A DNA stretch of 64,000 nt from Kineosporia aurantiaca JCM 3230 (GCA_000719025.1 JODP01000001.1:682001-746000), one strand, 5' to 3'; shown: positions 7,530-16,396, counted from the stretch's first letter. The notes: generated by a model not told the origin, from the letters alone. Made by a program: numbers and translations.

Positions 7530-8888
7530 TCAGGCGGCGTCGGTCACCTGAGCGGCCGCGGTCTCCCGAGTGGCCTCTTTCCGCGCCACCGCAGCGGATT
7601 CCGGAGTTCCGGTAACCCCGGCCCGTTCCGACGCGACCGGCAGCTTAACCGCCGGACCGGCCCCGGCCGCAGCGACAGCGGCCTGTAGCGAGGGCGAGCG
7701 CTGGAGGTAGACCGCGGCCGCCACGGCGACCAGCAGCGTCCCGATGCCGCCGACCAGAACCGTCCAGCGGGCGCCGAACTCCTCGCCGACCCAGCCGATC
7801 AGCGGGGAGCCGATCGGCGTCCCACCCATCAGGATCGCCATGTAGAGCGCCATCACCCGGCCGCGCATGGCCGGGCTGGTGGCCAGCTGAACGGTGGTGT
7901 TGGCCGCGGTCATCATGGTCAGCGCGGACAGGCCGACCGGGATCAGCATCAGCGCGTACAGCCAGTACGTCGGCATCAGGGCGGACAGGATGGCGAAGAT
8001 GCCGAACGCGGCCGCGGCGCCGATCACCAGCCGCACGGTGGGCCGCTCCCGCCGGGCCGCGAGCAGCGCCCCGCCCAGCGAGCCGATGGCCATCACGGAA
8101 CCCAGCAGGCCGTACTCGCCGGCGCCCTTGTGGAACACCAGCCGGGCCATCAGGGCCGTGGTGATCTGCGAGTTCAGGCCGATCATGGCCACGAACCCGA
8201 CGATCGTCATGATCAGCGCGATCTCCGGGTGGCTGCGCACGTAGCTGACCCCGGCGCGGGCCGAGCGGTTGCCGCGGGCCGGGCGCTCCTGGGTCTTCAG
8301 CTCGCTGCGGTTCATCCGGGTCAGTGAGAACACCACGGCGACGAAGCTGGCCGCGTTGATCAGGAACACCGGGCCGGTGCTGAACCAGTGGATCAGCAGG
8401 CCGGCCACGCCGGGACCGATCAGCCGGCCGGCGTTGAACGAGGCCGAGTTGAGGCCGACCGCGTTCGGCAGGTACTCGACCGGCACCAGCTCGGACACGA
8501 AGGCCTGGCGGGCCGGGCCGTCCACGGCGGCGACGACGCCCAGGGCGGCGGCCATCGAGTAGACCATCCAGAGCTGGGCCTGGCCGGTCACCACGAGCAG
8601 GCCGAGGACCAGGCCGAGCAGGCCGGAGAGCAGCTGGGTGGTGATCAGGACCTTGCGCCGGTCGAACCGGTCGGTGACCGCGCCGGCCCAGGGGGCCAGT
8701 AGCAGCACGGGGGCGAACTGGAGGGCGGTGGTCAGGCCGACTGCCACTCCGGAGTTGTCGGTGAGCTGGGTGAGGACCAGCCAGTCCTGAGCCACCCGCT
8801 GCATCCAGGTACCGGTGTTGGAGACGATGGCTCCGGTGGCCCAGAGTCGGTAGTTGCGGATGTGGAGTGCTCTGAACATGGGGCTCAA
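7530..8888 (-). CDS. MFS efflux transporter (EntS/MFS_3 type)
   Basis: A 452-residue major facilitator with about twelve membrane helices, the A-like motif DRFDRRKVL between helices 2 and 3, and VDGPARQAFVSELVP after helix 4, characteristic of the EntS-like exporter branch. The C-terminal 50 residues are Ala-rich and hydrophilic. The start is uncertain: TTG at 8888 lies 11 bases after AGGAGG inside the marR end, while ATG at 8879 lies further away. The gene overlaps the 3' end of marR by four bases, so both are one operon and the regulator probably controls drug or metabolite export. The substrate cannot be told. Confidence 0.87.
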   Translation of the reverse strand: MSPMFRALHIRNYRLWATGAIVSNTGTWMQRVAQDWLVLTQLTDNSGVAVGLTTALQFAPVLLLAPWAGAVTDRFDRRKVLITTQLLSGLLGLVLGLLVVTGQAQLWMVYSMAAALGVVAAVDGPARQAFVSELVPVEYLPNAVGLNSASFNAGRLIGPGVAGLLIHWFSTGPVFLINAASFVAVVFSLTRMNRSELKTQERPARGNRSARAGVSYVRSHPEIALIMTIVGFVAMIGLNSQITTALMARLVFHKGAGEYGLLGSVMAIGSLGGALLAARRERPTVRLVIGAAAAFGIFAILSALMPTYWLYALMLIPVGLSALTMMTAANTTVQLATSPAMRGRVMALYMAILMGGTPIGSPLIGWVGEEFGARWTVLVGGIGTLLVAVAAAVYLQRSPSLQAAVAAAGAGPAVKLPVASERAGVTGTPESAAVARKEATRETAAAQVTDAA

Positions 8889-9295
8889 GAGTCGGCCAAC
8901 CTCCTCAGAATCTGTGATGCGCGGGCGAGGACGGCTCGCTCTTCCGGGTCGAGATCGGCCAGCCGCTGGGCCAGCCAGGCGTCCCGCTGCCGCCGGGTCG
9001 CGGTGACCGCGGCGGCGCCGGAACCGGTGATCCGGACGATCACCTGCCGGCCGTCGGCCGGGTCCGGGGCGCGGTCGACCAGGCCGCGTTCGGTCAGGGC
9101 GGCCAGCGTGCGGGTCATTGAGGGCGGCTGCACCCGCTCGAAGTCGGCCAGCGCGCGCGGGGTCAGCGGACCCCGCCGGTCCAGCACGGCCAGCACCGAC
9201 ATCTGGCTGTCGGTCAGTTCGGTGTCGGACTTCTCCGCACGCAACCGCCGCGTCACCTTCATCAGGGAGACGCGCAACTCAGTCTCTTCGAGCAC
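8885..9295 (-). CDS. MarR-family transcriptional regulator
   Basis: A winged-helix repressor of about 136 residues with TDSQMSVLAVLDRRGPLTPRAL and QPPSMTRTLAALTERGLVDR (helix-turn-helix plus recognition helix), followed by the wing in DPADGRQVIVRITG. Two in-frame GTG codons exist, at 9301 and 9295. I choose 9295 because the -10-like TAGACT abuts the first and lies exactly six bases before the second, fitting a leaderless mRNA. It is the first gene of a two-gene operon with the overlapping MFS exporter and probably autoregulates it through the TTAGC/GCTAA palindrome upstream. Confidence 0.87.
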   Translation of the reverse strand: MLEETELRVSLMKVTRRLRAEKSDTELTDSQMSVLAVLDRRGPLTPRALADFERVQPPSMTRTLAALTERGLVDRAPDPADGRQVIVRITGSGAAAVTATRRQRDAWLAQRLADLDPEERAVLARASQILRRLADS

Positions 9296-9301
9296 GGGCA
9301 C

Positions 9302-9330
9302 AGTCTAGGCCAACTGCTTAGCCGTGCTAA
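9302..9330 (-). promoter_or_regulatory. promoter and MarR operator of the marR-MFS operon
   Basis: TAGACT (9307-9302, minus strand) is the -10. The palindrome TTAGC-CGT-GCTAA at 9318-9330 lies about one helical turn upstream, where a -35 would be, an ideal place for autorepression. Confidence 0.5.
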
Positions 9331-9471
9331 CTATTCCCCCCTCCGCCCTCCGGGAACCGCCCCCTCGGTTCGCCTGTTCGGGCGACGCATCGCAAGATCA
9401 TCGGGCAGAGGTGACCAGAACTGCAGGTAATGGATGCGGCGCCGCCCGCTCCGTTAGGTAACCTCGAAAGA

Positions 9472-9876
9472 GTGGGAGAGAGGGAAGTGCCCTACCAGGT
9501 CACTCAGGGAGGTCCGGGCGAGCGCCTACCGGTGGCGATCGGCACCGGCATCTGGGCGCTCCTCTTCGTCCTCGGTCTGATCCTTCGTCCCGAACTGGAG
9601 TCCAGCGGGCGCGAGTGGTGGATCTGGACGGCCCTGGCGGGCGTGCTGCTGGGCTTCGTCGGCTACACCTACCTGGTGATCCGCCGACCCCGGCTGAAGC
9701 CCGGGGAGCCGCTCTCCGCCCATCGCTCGACCGGTGACGTGGACGATGTCACCCGGCAGAGCGGCGAGCCGACCGGCCTGCCCAAGCTGCGCCGCCGGGT
9801 CCCGGTCGGAGACGAAATACCGCCTGCTCCCCGCCCCGGCACCGCTTCCGAGGCCGAGGTTCAGCCGAAGATCTGA
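9472..9876 (+). CDS. DUF2530 membrane protein
   Basis: A small actinobacterial membrane protein (about 134 residues) of unknown function. It has two hydrophobic helices, IGTGIWALLFVLGLIL and WWIWTALAGVLLGFVGYTYLVI, separated by a short loop with LESSGREW, followed by a basic, Pro-rich cytoplasmic tail. The GTG at 9472 is preferred because TAACCT (9459-9464) precedes it by seven bases, suggesting a leaderless mRNA. ATG 9430 and GTG 9487 (after GGGAGAGAGGG) are in-frame alternatives. The 3' end overlaps the convergent ATPase gene by 16 bases. Confidence 0.8.
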   Translation: MGEREVPYQVTQGGPGERLPVAIGTGIWALLFVLGLILRPELESSGREWWIWTALAGVLLGFVGYTYLVIRRPRLKPGEPLSAHRSTGDVDDVTRQSGEPTGLPKLRRRVPVGDEIPPAPRPGTASEAEVQPKI

Positions 9877-12800
9877 TCGATCAGCGCGTCCGGCCCCAGC
9901 TCCGGATCGGCGATCACGGTAGCCAGCAGGTCGCGCAGGTCCCAGCGGTCCACCGACCAGGCCAGCGCCCGGGCCAGGCCGTCCACCGTGGCGGCGTGGA
10001 TCCGGGCCTGCCCACCGGCGCCGATCACCCACCAGTCCACCTCGACCCCGTCCACCACCAGCGCCTCGTGCTCGCACCAGGTCGCCGGAGCGTCCGGCAG
10101 CAGAGCCCGCACCGACTCCCCGAGCGGATGCTCGACGCCGCCCTCGTCCTCGACCTCACCGGCCGCCAGGTCCCGCGCCACGCTCACGCCGAGCAGGTCG
10201 GACAGGGCGGCCGCGGCTCCGGAAGCCACCGGAATCGGCACGCCGAGATCCGGGCGCTGCCGGTACATCGGCGAGTCCACGATCACCGCCTCTCCGGCGG
10301 GCACGACCAAGGTGCTGCGCGGATCCTCCGGGGCCAGGCCGCGTACCGCGTCCGGGTGCTCGATCTCCTCGGCGGCCGGCCCGCCCGCCAGTTCGGCGAT
10401 CCGCTCCAGCAGCGGCAGCAGCATCGCCGCGGTCAGCTCCACGTCCGGATCACCGAGCCGGTCCAGGACGTCGTGCAGGCCCTGCGCGTCCAGATCCTCG
10501 ACCTGGGTGACGACGCCGACGGCCCGGGCCGCCGCCGCGTCCAGTCCGGCCAGCCACTCCGGCGCCGGAGCCAACAGCGCCCGCAGAGCGGGCTCGGCGT
10601 CCGGGGCGGCCAGCACCCCGCCCTCGTCCTCACCGTTCAGTTCGGACCGCAACCACCAGGCGGTGTACGAGGGCACGTCGAATCCGCGGCCTCCCGAAAC
10701 CACTCGCGAAGGACGCACCAATGAGGGACGCAGCAACGGATCGGCGGCGATGGCGGTCACCACTTCGGGCAACGCGTCCGGGCGCACCAGATCCAGGTCG
10801 CGCACCGCAACGACCTCGGAAACCACGCCCCCGGGCAGCATTTCCGGGTGAGCTGCCTGCACCCAGACGGTGTAGTCCTCCCACCCGTCGAGTTCCGCCG
10901 ACGGCGTCCCGTCCTCGTCGTCCAGGCCGAGCAGGTCCGGCTCCAGCGACACCTCGGAGGCCAGGAACGCACCCGGCCCGCGCAACACCCCGACCGCGAC
11001 CAGCGTGCCCTCGCCCCAGCGCTCGGCCCACCACTCGGGCAGGATCCCGACGTCCTCCGGGTCGAACCAGTCGGCCGCCGGGCTGCCCTCGATCGCCAGC
11101 GCGGACGCCGGGGTGGGCTCGCCGTCCTCATCGCTGAGTTCCAGCTCGCCCAGCCAGGGCAGCTCACCGGGGCCGAGCTCGCCCGCCGCCACGGCCACCG
11201 CGACCAACGCCAGCACGGCGTCGCGCAATTCGTCGGGCGATCGGTGCAGATCGTCGAAAGCACCCGGCTCGTCGCCGATCTCGTGCACAGCGGCGCGCAC
11301 CACCGGCAGCTCGACCAGCGCGCGGGGACCGGCCACCACCACGCCGAGACGCTCGAGCAGCGGATGCACGGCCTCTGGGTGCACCACCTTGGCCCCGAGC
11401 ACGCTCAGCGCCTCCGGCACCGAGATCGGGGCTCCGGCATCGACATCCGTCTCCGGCGAGGCCAGCAGCAGCCCTCGGGTGCCTCGCGCGACCGTGCCAT
11501 CGGCCAGCGGAACGGGCAGGAAAGCCAGAGACTCCCGGATGGTCTCGTCCAGCGTCAGACCGGCCAGCGCATCGTAGAGCTCGCGCCAGCGCCTGGGATC
11601 GGGCAGCGCCGGCAGCGTCTCGACCGCGTCCGACAGCCACATCCGACGCACGCCGAGCGTCTCGAACACCGGGCCGGCCGGGCGCGGCGCATGCACGAGA
11701 CCGACCAGCCAGGAAGCAAACACGTTGACGACGGCCCGGTCGGCACCCACCGGACCGGCCAGCGCGACGGCTGCGGTCGGGCTCAGCAGGGTCTGCGGGT
11801 CCTCCGCGGCGTGCAGCAGCAGGCGATCCGGCAACAGAGCGAAGACGGCCTCTCGCAGAGCACCGTCGACCGGCCCGGCGGCCAATCCGGTGACCACCAA
11901 GGGCCAGGCCTCACCGCCGTCGGCGACCAGGTCGGTCAAAAGATCCGCGTAGGCCTCCGCAGCGTTGCGGACCAGTAGGTCGGTGACCGGACCCAGCACC
12001 ACGTGCCGCCGGGTCACGTCCATCGGTACCGTGGCGATGAGAACGGCTGGCCAGGGCAACGATTCATCGCTCGGCGTGGGCGCATTCAGCACCGCCGGCT
12101 GCGGCAGCTCGGCCTCTCCGGAAGGCAACGCCCAAGTCAGCGACCAGCGGGTCAGCGCTTGTTCCTCGATCGGCCGGTCGGCCAGCAGCTCCGCCGGGAT
12201 CTCGCCCTCCCGTCGCAGAATGCGCCAGCGATGGGCGACATCCCGCAGCACCCGGGGGCTTTCGCCGGCCAGCTCAATGACGATCTCATCCAGCCCGGGC
12301 AGGGCCAGCAGGAGCACGTCGGACACCTCGGCCAGCAACTGCCGAGCCCGAGCGGCCGCATCCGGGCCGCTCAGGGGAAGCAGGACCGCCGTGTCGTAAC
12401 CCTCCGGCGGCACTCCCTCGGCCTCAAAAGGCAGACGCAGCGTGGGAACCTGCCCGTCCCGGCGCTGCAGCTCCTCAGCCAGACTCGGTGAATCATCCTC
12501 AAGGGCGGTACGACGCACCAATTCCTGCGTGTCGGCCGCGGAAAACCGCACTCCCCCAGACCGACTCAGCACGACCGGCTCGTCGGTCACGGCCAGCACC
12601 GCGGCGAACCCGACCCCGAACCGCCCGACCGTGCCGCCGTCCCGCTTCGCCGAGGCCCGCAGGGTGCACAACGCCTGTACCCCGGCCGCGTCCAGCGGAG
12701 CCCCGGTGTTGGCCGCAACCAGCACCGGTGACTGCCCGCTCTCGGCCCCGTCGGTCAGCCGCAGCAGCAACCGCCCCGGAACCCCGGCGCGCAACGCCGC

Positions 12801-12965
12801 ATCCGCCGCGTTCTGCGCCAGCTCGATCACCAGGCGGTCGCGATACCCGCCGAGAACCAGCTCTTCCTCGGCGTTCGCGTCCTCCCGGAACCGGGTCGGC
12901 GAGGCGGCCCAGGCCGCCAGGACCCGGCGCCGGATTTCCGCGACGCCGAACCGGTCCTCGGTCAC
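9861..12965 (-). CDS. sacsin-N-terminal/HSP90-like ATPase-domain protein
   Basis: A 1034-residue protein with an N-terminal GHKL ATPase fold like sacsin and HSP90. Residues about 30-130 contain LVIELAQNAADAALRAG (N-box), VLVAANTGAPLD with the glycine-rich box, LCTLRASAKRDGGTVGRFGVGFAAVLAVTD (the ATP lid). The remaining roughly 850 residues are acidic, Leu/Ala-rich and show no catalytic domain that I recognise. It starts with GTG at 12965, overlapping the DUF3027 stop by four bases, so it is cotranscribed and coupled with that gene. The family is conserved in actinobacteria but its clients are unknown; a chaperone-like role is inference. Confidence 0.82.
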   Translation of the reverse strand: MTEDRFGVAEIRRRVLAAWAASPTRFREDANAEEELVLGGYRDRLVIELAQNAADAALRAGVPGRLLLRLTDGAESGQSPVLVAANTGAPLDAAGVQALCTLRASAKRDGGTVGRFGVGFAAVLAVTDEPVVLSRSGGVRFSAADTQELVRRTALEDDSPSLAEELQRRDGQVPTLRLPFEAEGVPPEGYDTAVLLPLSGPDAAARARQLLAEVSDVLLLALPGLDEIVIELAGESPRVLRDVAHRWRILRREGEIPAELLADRPIEEQALTRWSLTWALPSGEAELPQPAVLNAPTPSDESLPWPAVLIATVPMDVTRRHVVLGPVTDLLVRNAAEAYADLLTDLVADGGEAWPLVVTGLAAGPVDGALREAVFALLPDRLLLHAAEDPQTLLSPTAAVALAGPVGADRAVVNVFASWLVGLVHAPRPAGPVFETLGVRRMWLSDAVETLPALPDPRRWRELYDALAGLTLDETIRESLAFLPVPLADGTVARGTRGLLLASPETDVDAGAPISVPEALSVLGAKVVHPEAVHPLLERLGVVVAGPRALVELPVVRAAVHEIGDEPGAFDDLHRSPDELRDAVLALVAVAVAAGELGPGELPWLGELELSDEDGEPTPASALAIEGSPAADWFDPEDVGILPEWWAERWGEGTLVAVGVLRGPGAFLASEVSLEPDLLGLDDEDGTPSAELDGWEDYTVWVQAAHPEMLPGGVVSEVVAVRDLDLVRPDALPEVVTAIAADPLLRPSLVRPSRVVSGGRGFDVPSYTAWWLRSELNGEDEGGVLAAPDAEPALRALLAPAPEWLAGLDAAAARAVGVVTQVEDLDAQGLHDVLDRLGDPDVELTAAMLLPLLERIAELAGGPAAEEIEHPDAVRGLAPEDPRSTLVVPAGEAVIVDSPMYRQRPDLGVPIPVASGAAAALSDLLGVSVARDLAAGEVEDEGGVEHPLGESVRALLPDAPATWCEHEALVVDGVEVDWWVIGAGGQARIHAATVDGLARALAWSVDRWDLRDLLATVIADPELGPDALIDQIFG

Positions 12966-14962
12966 GACGAGGACGGCACCCCGGTCTCAGGCTTCCCTTC
13001 GCCGCCCGGCGCCGTGTCCTCGTCCGACGACTCGCCCTGGGAGCCTTCGCCCTGAGCGACATCCGGAATCACGCCCTGGCCAGCGGCCGAGCTCTCATCC
13101 GGAGCCTCACCCGGAACTTCGTCCTGATCAAGCTCCTCAGCCGGGAACTCCGGCTCAGCGCCACCCGAGAGTTCACTCGGCGCGTTCACCTCGCCGGCCT
13201 GAGAAGCCTCGACCACCGGCTGAGCCACCGGATCGGGCTCCGCCGCCGCCACCGCAGAGTCGATGGCAATCGTGCGCGACCCATCGGCCTCGCCGTCCGA
13301 AGCCGGCTCATCCTGATCGTCGGCGGCACCCTCGCGAGCCGAATCCGGCTCAGCAGCAACGCCTTCGACCTCGCCAGAAGGAGTGTCGCCGGCCTGGACC
13401 TCGCCGCTCTCGATGTGATCGACCGCGGAAGCCAGCACCCCGTCCGACTCCAGCACCGTCTCACCCGGCACGGCCAGACCCTCGCTGAGCACCGCCGCAT
13501 CAGCGCCAGTCTCGACGGTTTCGGTGTACTCGCTGACCGGCTCGACGGCCTCGCCCAGCGCGGCCTCGGTCGACGAACCAGCAGGCGCCGACTCCGGCTG
13601 CTCTTCGGCGATCTCCGGGTTCAGAGCGGGCGGCGGGACCAGTTCGGCCTCGGGCTCGGGCCGGACCGCCTCGCCACCGGGCGCGGCCTGGGCCACCTCG
13701 ACCCGGACCACCTCGATCTCGACCGCCTCGACCTCGGCCGGACCGGCCCCAGCGCCGGTCTCGGTCTCGGAGGAGACCACGCCGCCCTGGATCATCTCGT
13801 CGGTCGCGGTGCGGGCCGATTCGACCGACTCGGTCTGCTGATCCGGCGTCTCGCCCAGCGGGCGGACCGTGATCACGTCTTCCGGCGAGGCCACCGGCTC
13901 CGGGTCGAGCGTGGGCTCGACCTCGATCGCCACCGGCGGGGCGGATTCGGCGGGGACCACATCGGCCCGTGTGCCCCCGGCGTCCCGGACCTGAACCGTC
14001 TGCGACACCTCGAAGTCGCCGGACGCGTCCGCAACGACCTCGGTCTCCTCCAGCACCTCAGTCGACAGCACCTCAGTCGACAGCACCTCAGTCGTCGACC
14101 CGGTCTCGAGGCCCGGACCGGGTGCGGCCGTCTCGACGACCTCCAGGTCCATCCGGTCGACCACGGTCTCGTCGAGGATGTGATCGCCCAGCGGCTCGGG
14201 CGCGGGCATCTCCAGGTCGGTCTCGCTGTGCGCTCCACAGCCGAAGTCCGCGGTGACCACCGAGCCGTCGGCCGGTGACCACTCGTTGGCGCAGGCCCCG
14301 AAGGCCTGGCGCATGACGCCGGACAGCGGGACGAAGTACGCGCAGGTCACGCAGGACGCGGAGGCCTGGATGGCGATCTCGGCGGTGGGACCGTGCGGGC
14401 CCCGGTGCCAGCGATCGGCCGCGGCGGTGACGCCCTCCGGGCCGAGCACGCGCTCGCGACCCAGCCCGAGCTCCCAGAAGAGCTCCTGGTCCTCGTCGCT
14501 CTCGTCGGTCACCGTGTAGCCGGGAACCAGGTACGGGTCCTCCAGCTTGAACGGCAGTTCGTCGCCGGCGCCCAGGTCGCCCGGGGCCAGCCGGTCCGAC
14601 CACGGCACCCAGTCCGGCGCCAGGATCGACTCGGCGCCCGGGAGCAGCACGGTGTCGCACACCGTCACCCGATCGGACCCGGGCACGTGCGCCAGGGTGA
14701 CGGCCCAGCGCCAGCCCCGATAGCCCTTGGCGGTGCTGTCGAAGGCGTGCATGGTCAGCCCGGAGGAGTCGACCGACACCGACAGGTGCCGTCCGACCGT
14801 GCCGGGCTGGGCCACCTCCTCGGCGGCGCGACGGGCCAGGTCGACCGCCGCGGCGGCCACCGGATCCGGTTCGGAGGGCCGCTGCTCAGGCGCTTCCACC
14901 TGCTGGGGAACGGCCGCGGCCGCGGCCTCGTCCACCTTCGTGGTCACCTGCTGGTCGGTCAT
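12962..14962 (-). CDS. DUF3027 protein with long acidic repetitive tail
   Basis: A 666-residue protein. The N-terminal ~290 residues carry the conserved DUF3027 region, with W-rich segments such as YRGWRWAVTLAHVPG and a cysteine cluster reading ASCVTCAYFVPL and GACANEWSPADG ending in FGCGAHSE, which could bind metal. The remaining ~370 residues are low complexity, Glu/Ala/Pro-rich and strongly acidic, including a perfect STEVL triplication encoded by three 15-bp repeats at 14051-14095. ATG 14962 is chosen, with AGGAG eight bases upstream, over an upstream in-frame ATG at 15133 that would add a basic, Pro-rich leader. It is coupled to the ATPase gene downstream; molecular function unknown. Confidence 0.8.
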   Translation of the reverse strand: MTDQQVTTKVDEAAAAAVPQQVEAPEQRPSEPDPVAAAAVDLARRAAEEVAQPGTVGRHLSVSVDSSGLTMHAFDSTAKGYRGWRWAVTLAHVPGSDRVTVCDTVLLPGAESILAPDWVPWSDRLAPGDLGAGDELPFKLEDPYLVPGYTVTDESDEDQELFWELGLGRERVLGPEGVTAAADRWHRGPHGPTAEIAIQASASCVTCAYFVPLSGVMRQAFGACANEWSPADGSVVTADFGCGAHSETDLEMPAPEPLGDHILDETVVDRMDLEVVETAAPGPGLETGSTTEVLSTEVLSTEVLEETEVVADASGDFEVSQTVQVRDAGGTRADVVPAESAPPVAIEVEPTLDPEPVASPEDVITVRPLGETPDQQTESVESARTATDEMIQGGVVSSETETGAGAGPAEVEAVEIEVVRVEVAQAAPGGEAVRPEPEAELVPPPALNPEIAEEQPESAPAGSSTEAALGEAVEPVSEYTETVETGADAAVLSEGLAVPGETVLESDGVLASAVDHIESGEVQAGDTPSGEVEGVAAEPDSAREGAADDQDEPASDGEADGSRTIAIDSAVAAAEPDPVAQPVVEASQAGEVNAPSELSGGAEPEFPAEELDQDEVPGEAPDESSAAGQGVIPDVAQGEGSQGESSDEDTAPGGEGKPETGVPSSS
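14051..14095 (-). repeat. 15-bp in-frame tandem repeat, three copies
   Basis: Three near-perfect copies of CAGCACCTCAGTCGA (plus-strand reading) inside the DUF3027 tail encode STEVL three times. The number of copies could vary by slippage without shifting the frame. Confidence 0.85.
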
Positions 14963-15129
14963 CTGCTCCACTCCTGCTCCGCCCCGGGCGTCCTGCCGTC
15001 GATCACCCGTCGCCGCATTGCCCGGCGAGGAGGACGCCGGAGGCGCCGACCGGGCCGTGGCGGCACCAGCCAGTCTCCCCCATCCGCGGAGGGTGTCGAG
15101 CAGGCGCGGGCGGCGCGCCGGACGGCCGA

Positions 15130-15513
15130 TCACGCCTCGAGGTCGTCCGCGACGGCGCGGAGCACGGTGGCCACCTTGCTCGCGGAGGAGCGGTCGGGGT
15201 AGCGCCCGCGGCGCAGGCTGTTGGAAACGTTGTCCAGCAGCTTGATCAGGTCCTCGACGATCACCGTCATGTCTTCCGCGGGCTTGCGCATCGCCCGGGC
15301 GACGGACGGCGTGGCCTCGACCACGCGCACGGACAGGGCCTGCAGACCACGCCGGCCCTCGGCGACACCGAACTCGATCTTGGCGCCTGGTTTGAGCGTG
15401 GTCGTGCCCTCCGGCAGCGCGGAGGCGTGCACGAACACCTCGCCGCCGTCATCGTTGCTGGCGAAACCGAAGCCTCGCTCGGCGTCGAACCACTTGACCC
15501 TGCCAGTCGGCAC
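15130..15513 (-). CDS. cold-shock-domain protein with C-terminal extension
   Basis: A 127-residue protein. Residues 1-67 are a cold-shock OB-fold with RNP1-like GRVKWFDAERGFGFASND and RNP2-like GEVFVHASAL. Residues 68-127 add a helical extension (EDLIKLLDNVSNSLRRGRY and KVATVLRAVADDLEA) that is absent from classical CspA but common in this actinobacterial neighbourhood. The GTG at 15513 is chosen because AGGGGA lies seven bases upstream; a longer frame to 15654 would cross a strong hairpin. Single-stranded nucleic acid binding is expected. It lies upstream of DUF3027 and downstream of the HAD gene on the same strand. Confidence 0.88.
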   Translation of the reverse strand: MPTGRVKWFDAERGFGFASNDDGGEVFVHASALPEGTTTLKPGAKIEFGVAEGRRGLQALSVRVVEATPSVARAMRKPAEDMTVIVEDLIKLLDNVSNSLRRGRYPDRSSASKVATVLRAVADDLEA

Positions 15514-15536
15514 GTCTGTATCCCCTGTCACGTGAC

Positions 15537-15563
15537 AGTTGCCGCGGAGGATCCGCGGCAACT
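15537..15563 (-). other. perfect hairpin in the leader of the cold-shock gene
   Basis: Twelve-base perfect arms (15537-15548 and 15552-15563; arm AGTTGCCGCGGA) with a three-base loop. It lies between the HAD stop and the csp ribosome binding site at 15526-15521. No T run follows on the minus strand, so it may be a terminator-attenuator or an mRNA leader element. Confidence 0.7.
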
Positions 15564-15602
15564 GCTCTTGCTCACGATCTGTCGTTTCCTCAAGGTTAGC
15601 CG

Positions 15603-16274
15603 TCAGTTGCCGACGTGCGAACGGCTTAATCCGTCCAGATGGCCCGAAAGCCACCGGGGAAATCCCAGAAGGTCGTCCAGAACGACGTCCGCCCCGGCCG
15701 CGGTGAGCTGTGCGGCGGTCTGCGGGCCGGTGGCCACCCCGACGCTGGCGGCCCCGGCGACCTGGGCGGCGGCCACGTCCCCGATGTGATCACCGACGTA
15801 GACCCAGGCCCCCTCGACGGTGAGCACCTCACCCTTGGCCGGGCCGAACCGGCCGCCGGCGATCAGGTCCGGCTTGTACTTCTCCTCCAGCAGACCCGAG
15901 GCCTCGAGCACCGAGTACAGCGCCGGCTCGGACTTCGCCGAGATCACCAGCACCCGGCCGCCGACCTCGCGGATCGCCGCGAATGCCTCGTGCACCCCGG
16001 GCAGCAGCCGGTTCCGGACCAGCCCGGTCATCGGGTAGAGCGAGCGGTAGGTCGCGGTCAGGACCTCGACGTCGACCCCCGGCATCAGCTCGGTGATGAT
16101 CTCCTCGAGCGGGTAACCCATCAGCGGCCAGGCCCGTTCCCGGTCGACCACGACCCCCGAGGCACCCCCGGTGACCTGGTGGTGGGCCTCGGCCAGGGTG
16201 GCCACGATGCCGTCGGTGGAGTCCACCAGGGTCATGTCCAGGTCGAATCCGACCACCAGCTGTCCAGTTGGCAC
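15603..16274 (-). CDS. HAD-superfamily phosphatase (phosphoglycolate-phosphatase-like)
   Basis: A 223-residue HAD hydrolase. Motif I is FDLDMTLVDST (nucleophile D11 and acid D13), motif II is RVLVISAKSE, the lysine motif is in EKYKPDLIAGGRFGPAKGEVL, and motif III is VYVGDHIGDVAAA. A helical cap lies between motifs I and II, which fits subfamily IA enzymes such as phosphoglycolate phosphatase. The substrate is not determined. The GTG at 16274 is preceded by TAAACT (16287-16282, minus strand) with seven bases between, so transcription is probably leaderless. It is upstream of the csp gene. Confidence 0.85.
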   Translation of the reverse strand: MPTGQLVVGFDLDMTLVDSTDGIVATLAEAHHQVTGGASGVVVDRERAWPLMGYPLEEIITELMPGVDVEVLTATYRSLYPMTGLVRNRLLPGVHEAFAAIREVGGRVLVISAKSEPALYSVLEASGLLEEKYKPDLIAGGRFGPAKGEVLTVEGAWVYVGDHIGDVAAAQVAGAASVGVATGPQTAAQLTAAGADVVLDDLLGFPRWLSGHLDGLSRSHVGN

Positions 16275-16324
16275 GGCGTCGAGTTTAGGGGTCAGGCCCG
16301 GCGCAAAAGGTCAAGAGCCACAAA

Positions 16325-16376
16325 CGTGATCATGCAGTTCCTCCCCACCCGTACCGGGAGAAACTGCATGATCACG
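16325..16376. repeat. 22-nt palindromic unit repeat, locus 2 (F-R)
   Basis: One forward unit (16325-16346, begins CGTGATCATGCAGTT) and one reverse unit (16356-16376, ends AACTGCATGATCACG) separated by nine bases. It starts 20 bases beyond the stop of the next minus-strand gene and upstream of the HAD promoter. Confidence 0.88.
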
Positions 16377-16396
16377 AACCGAATGAGGGACGCCGG

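Noticed and set aside
9861..15133. Long plus-strand frames opposite the ATPase and DUF3027 genes
   Set aside because: They are mirror frames of high-GC minus-strand genes and encode Arg/Pro/His-rich low-complexity sequence.
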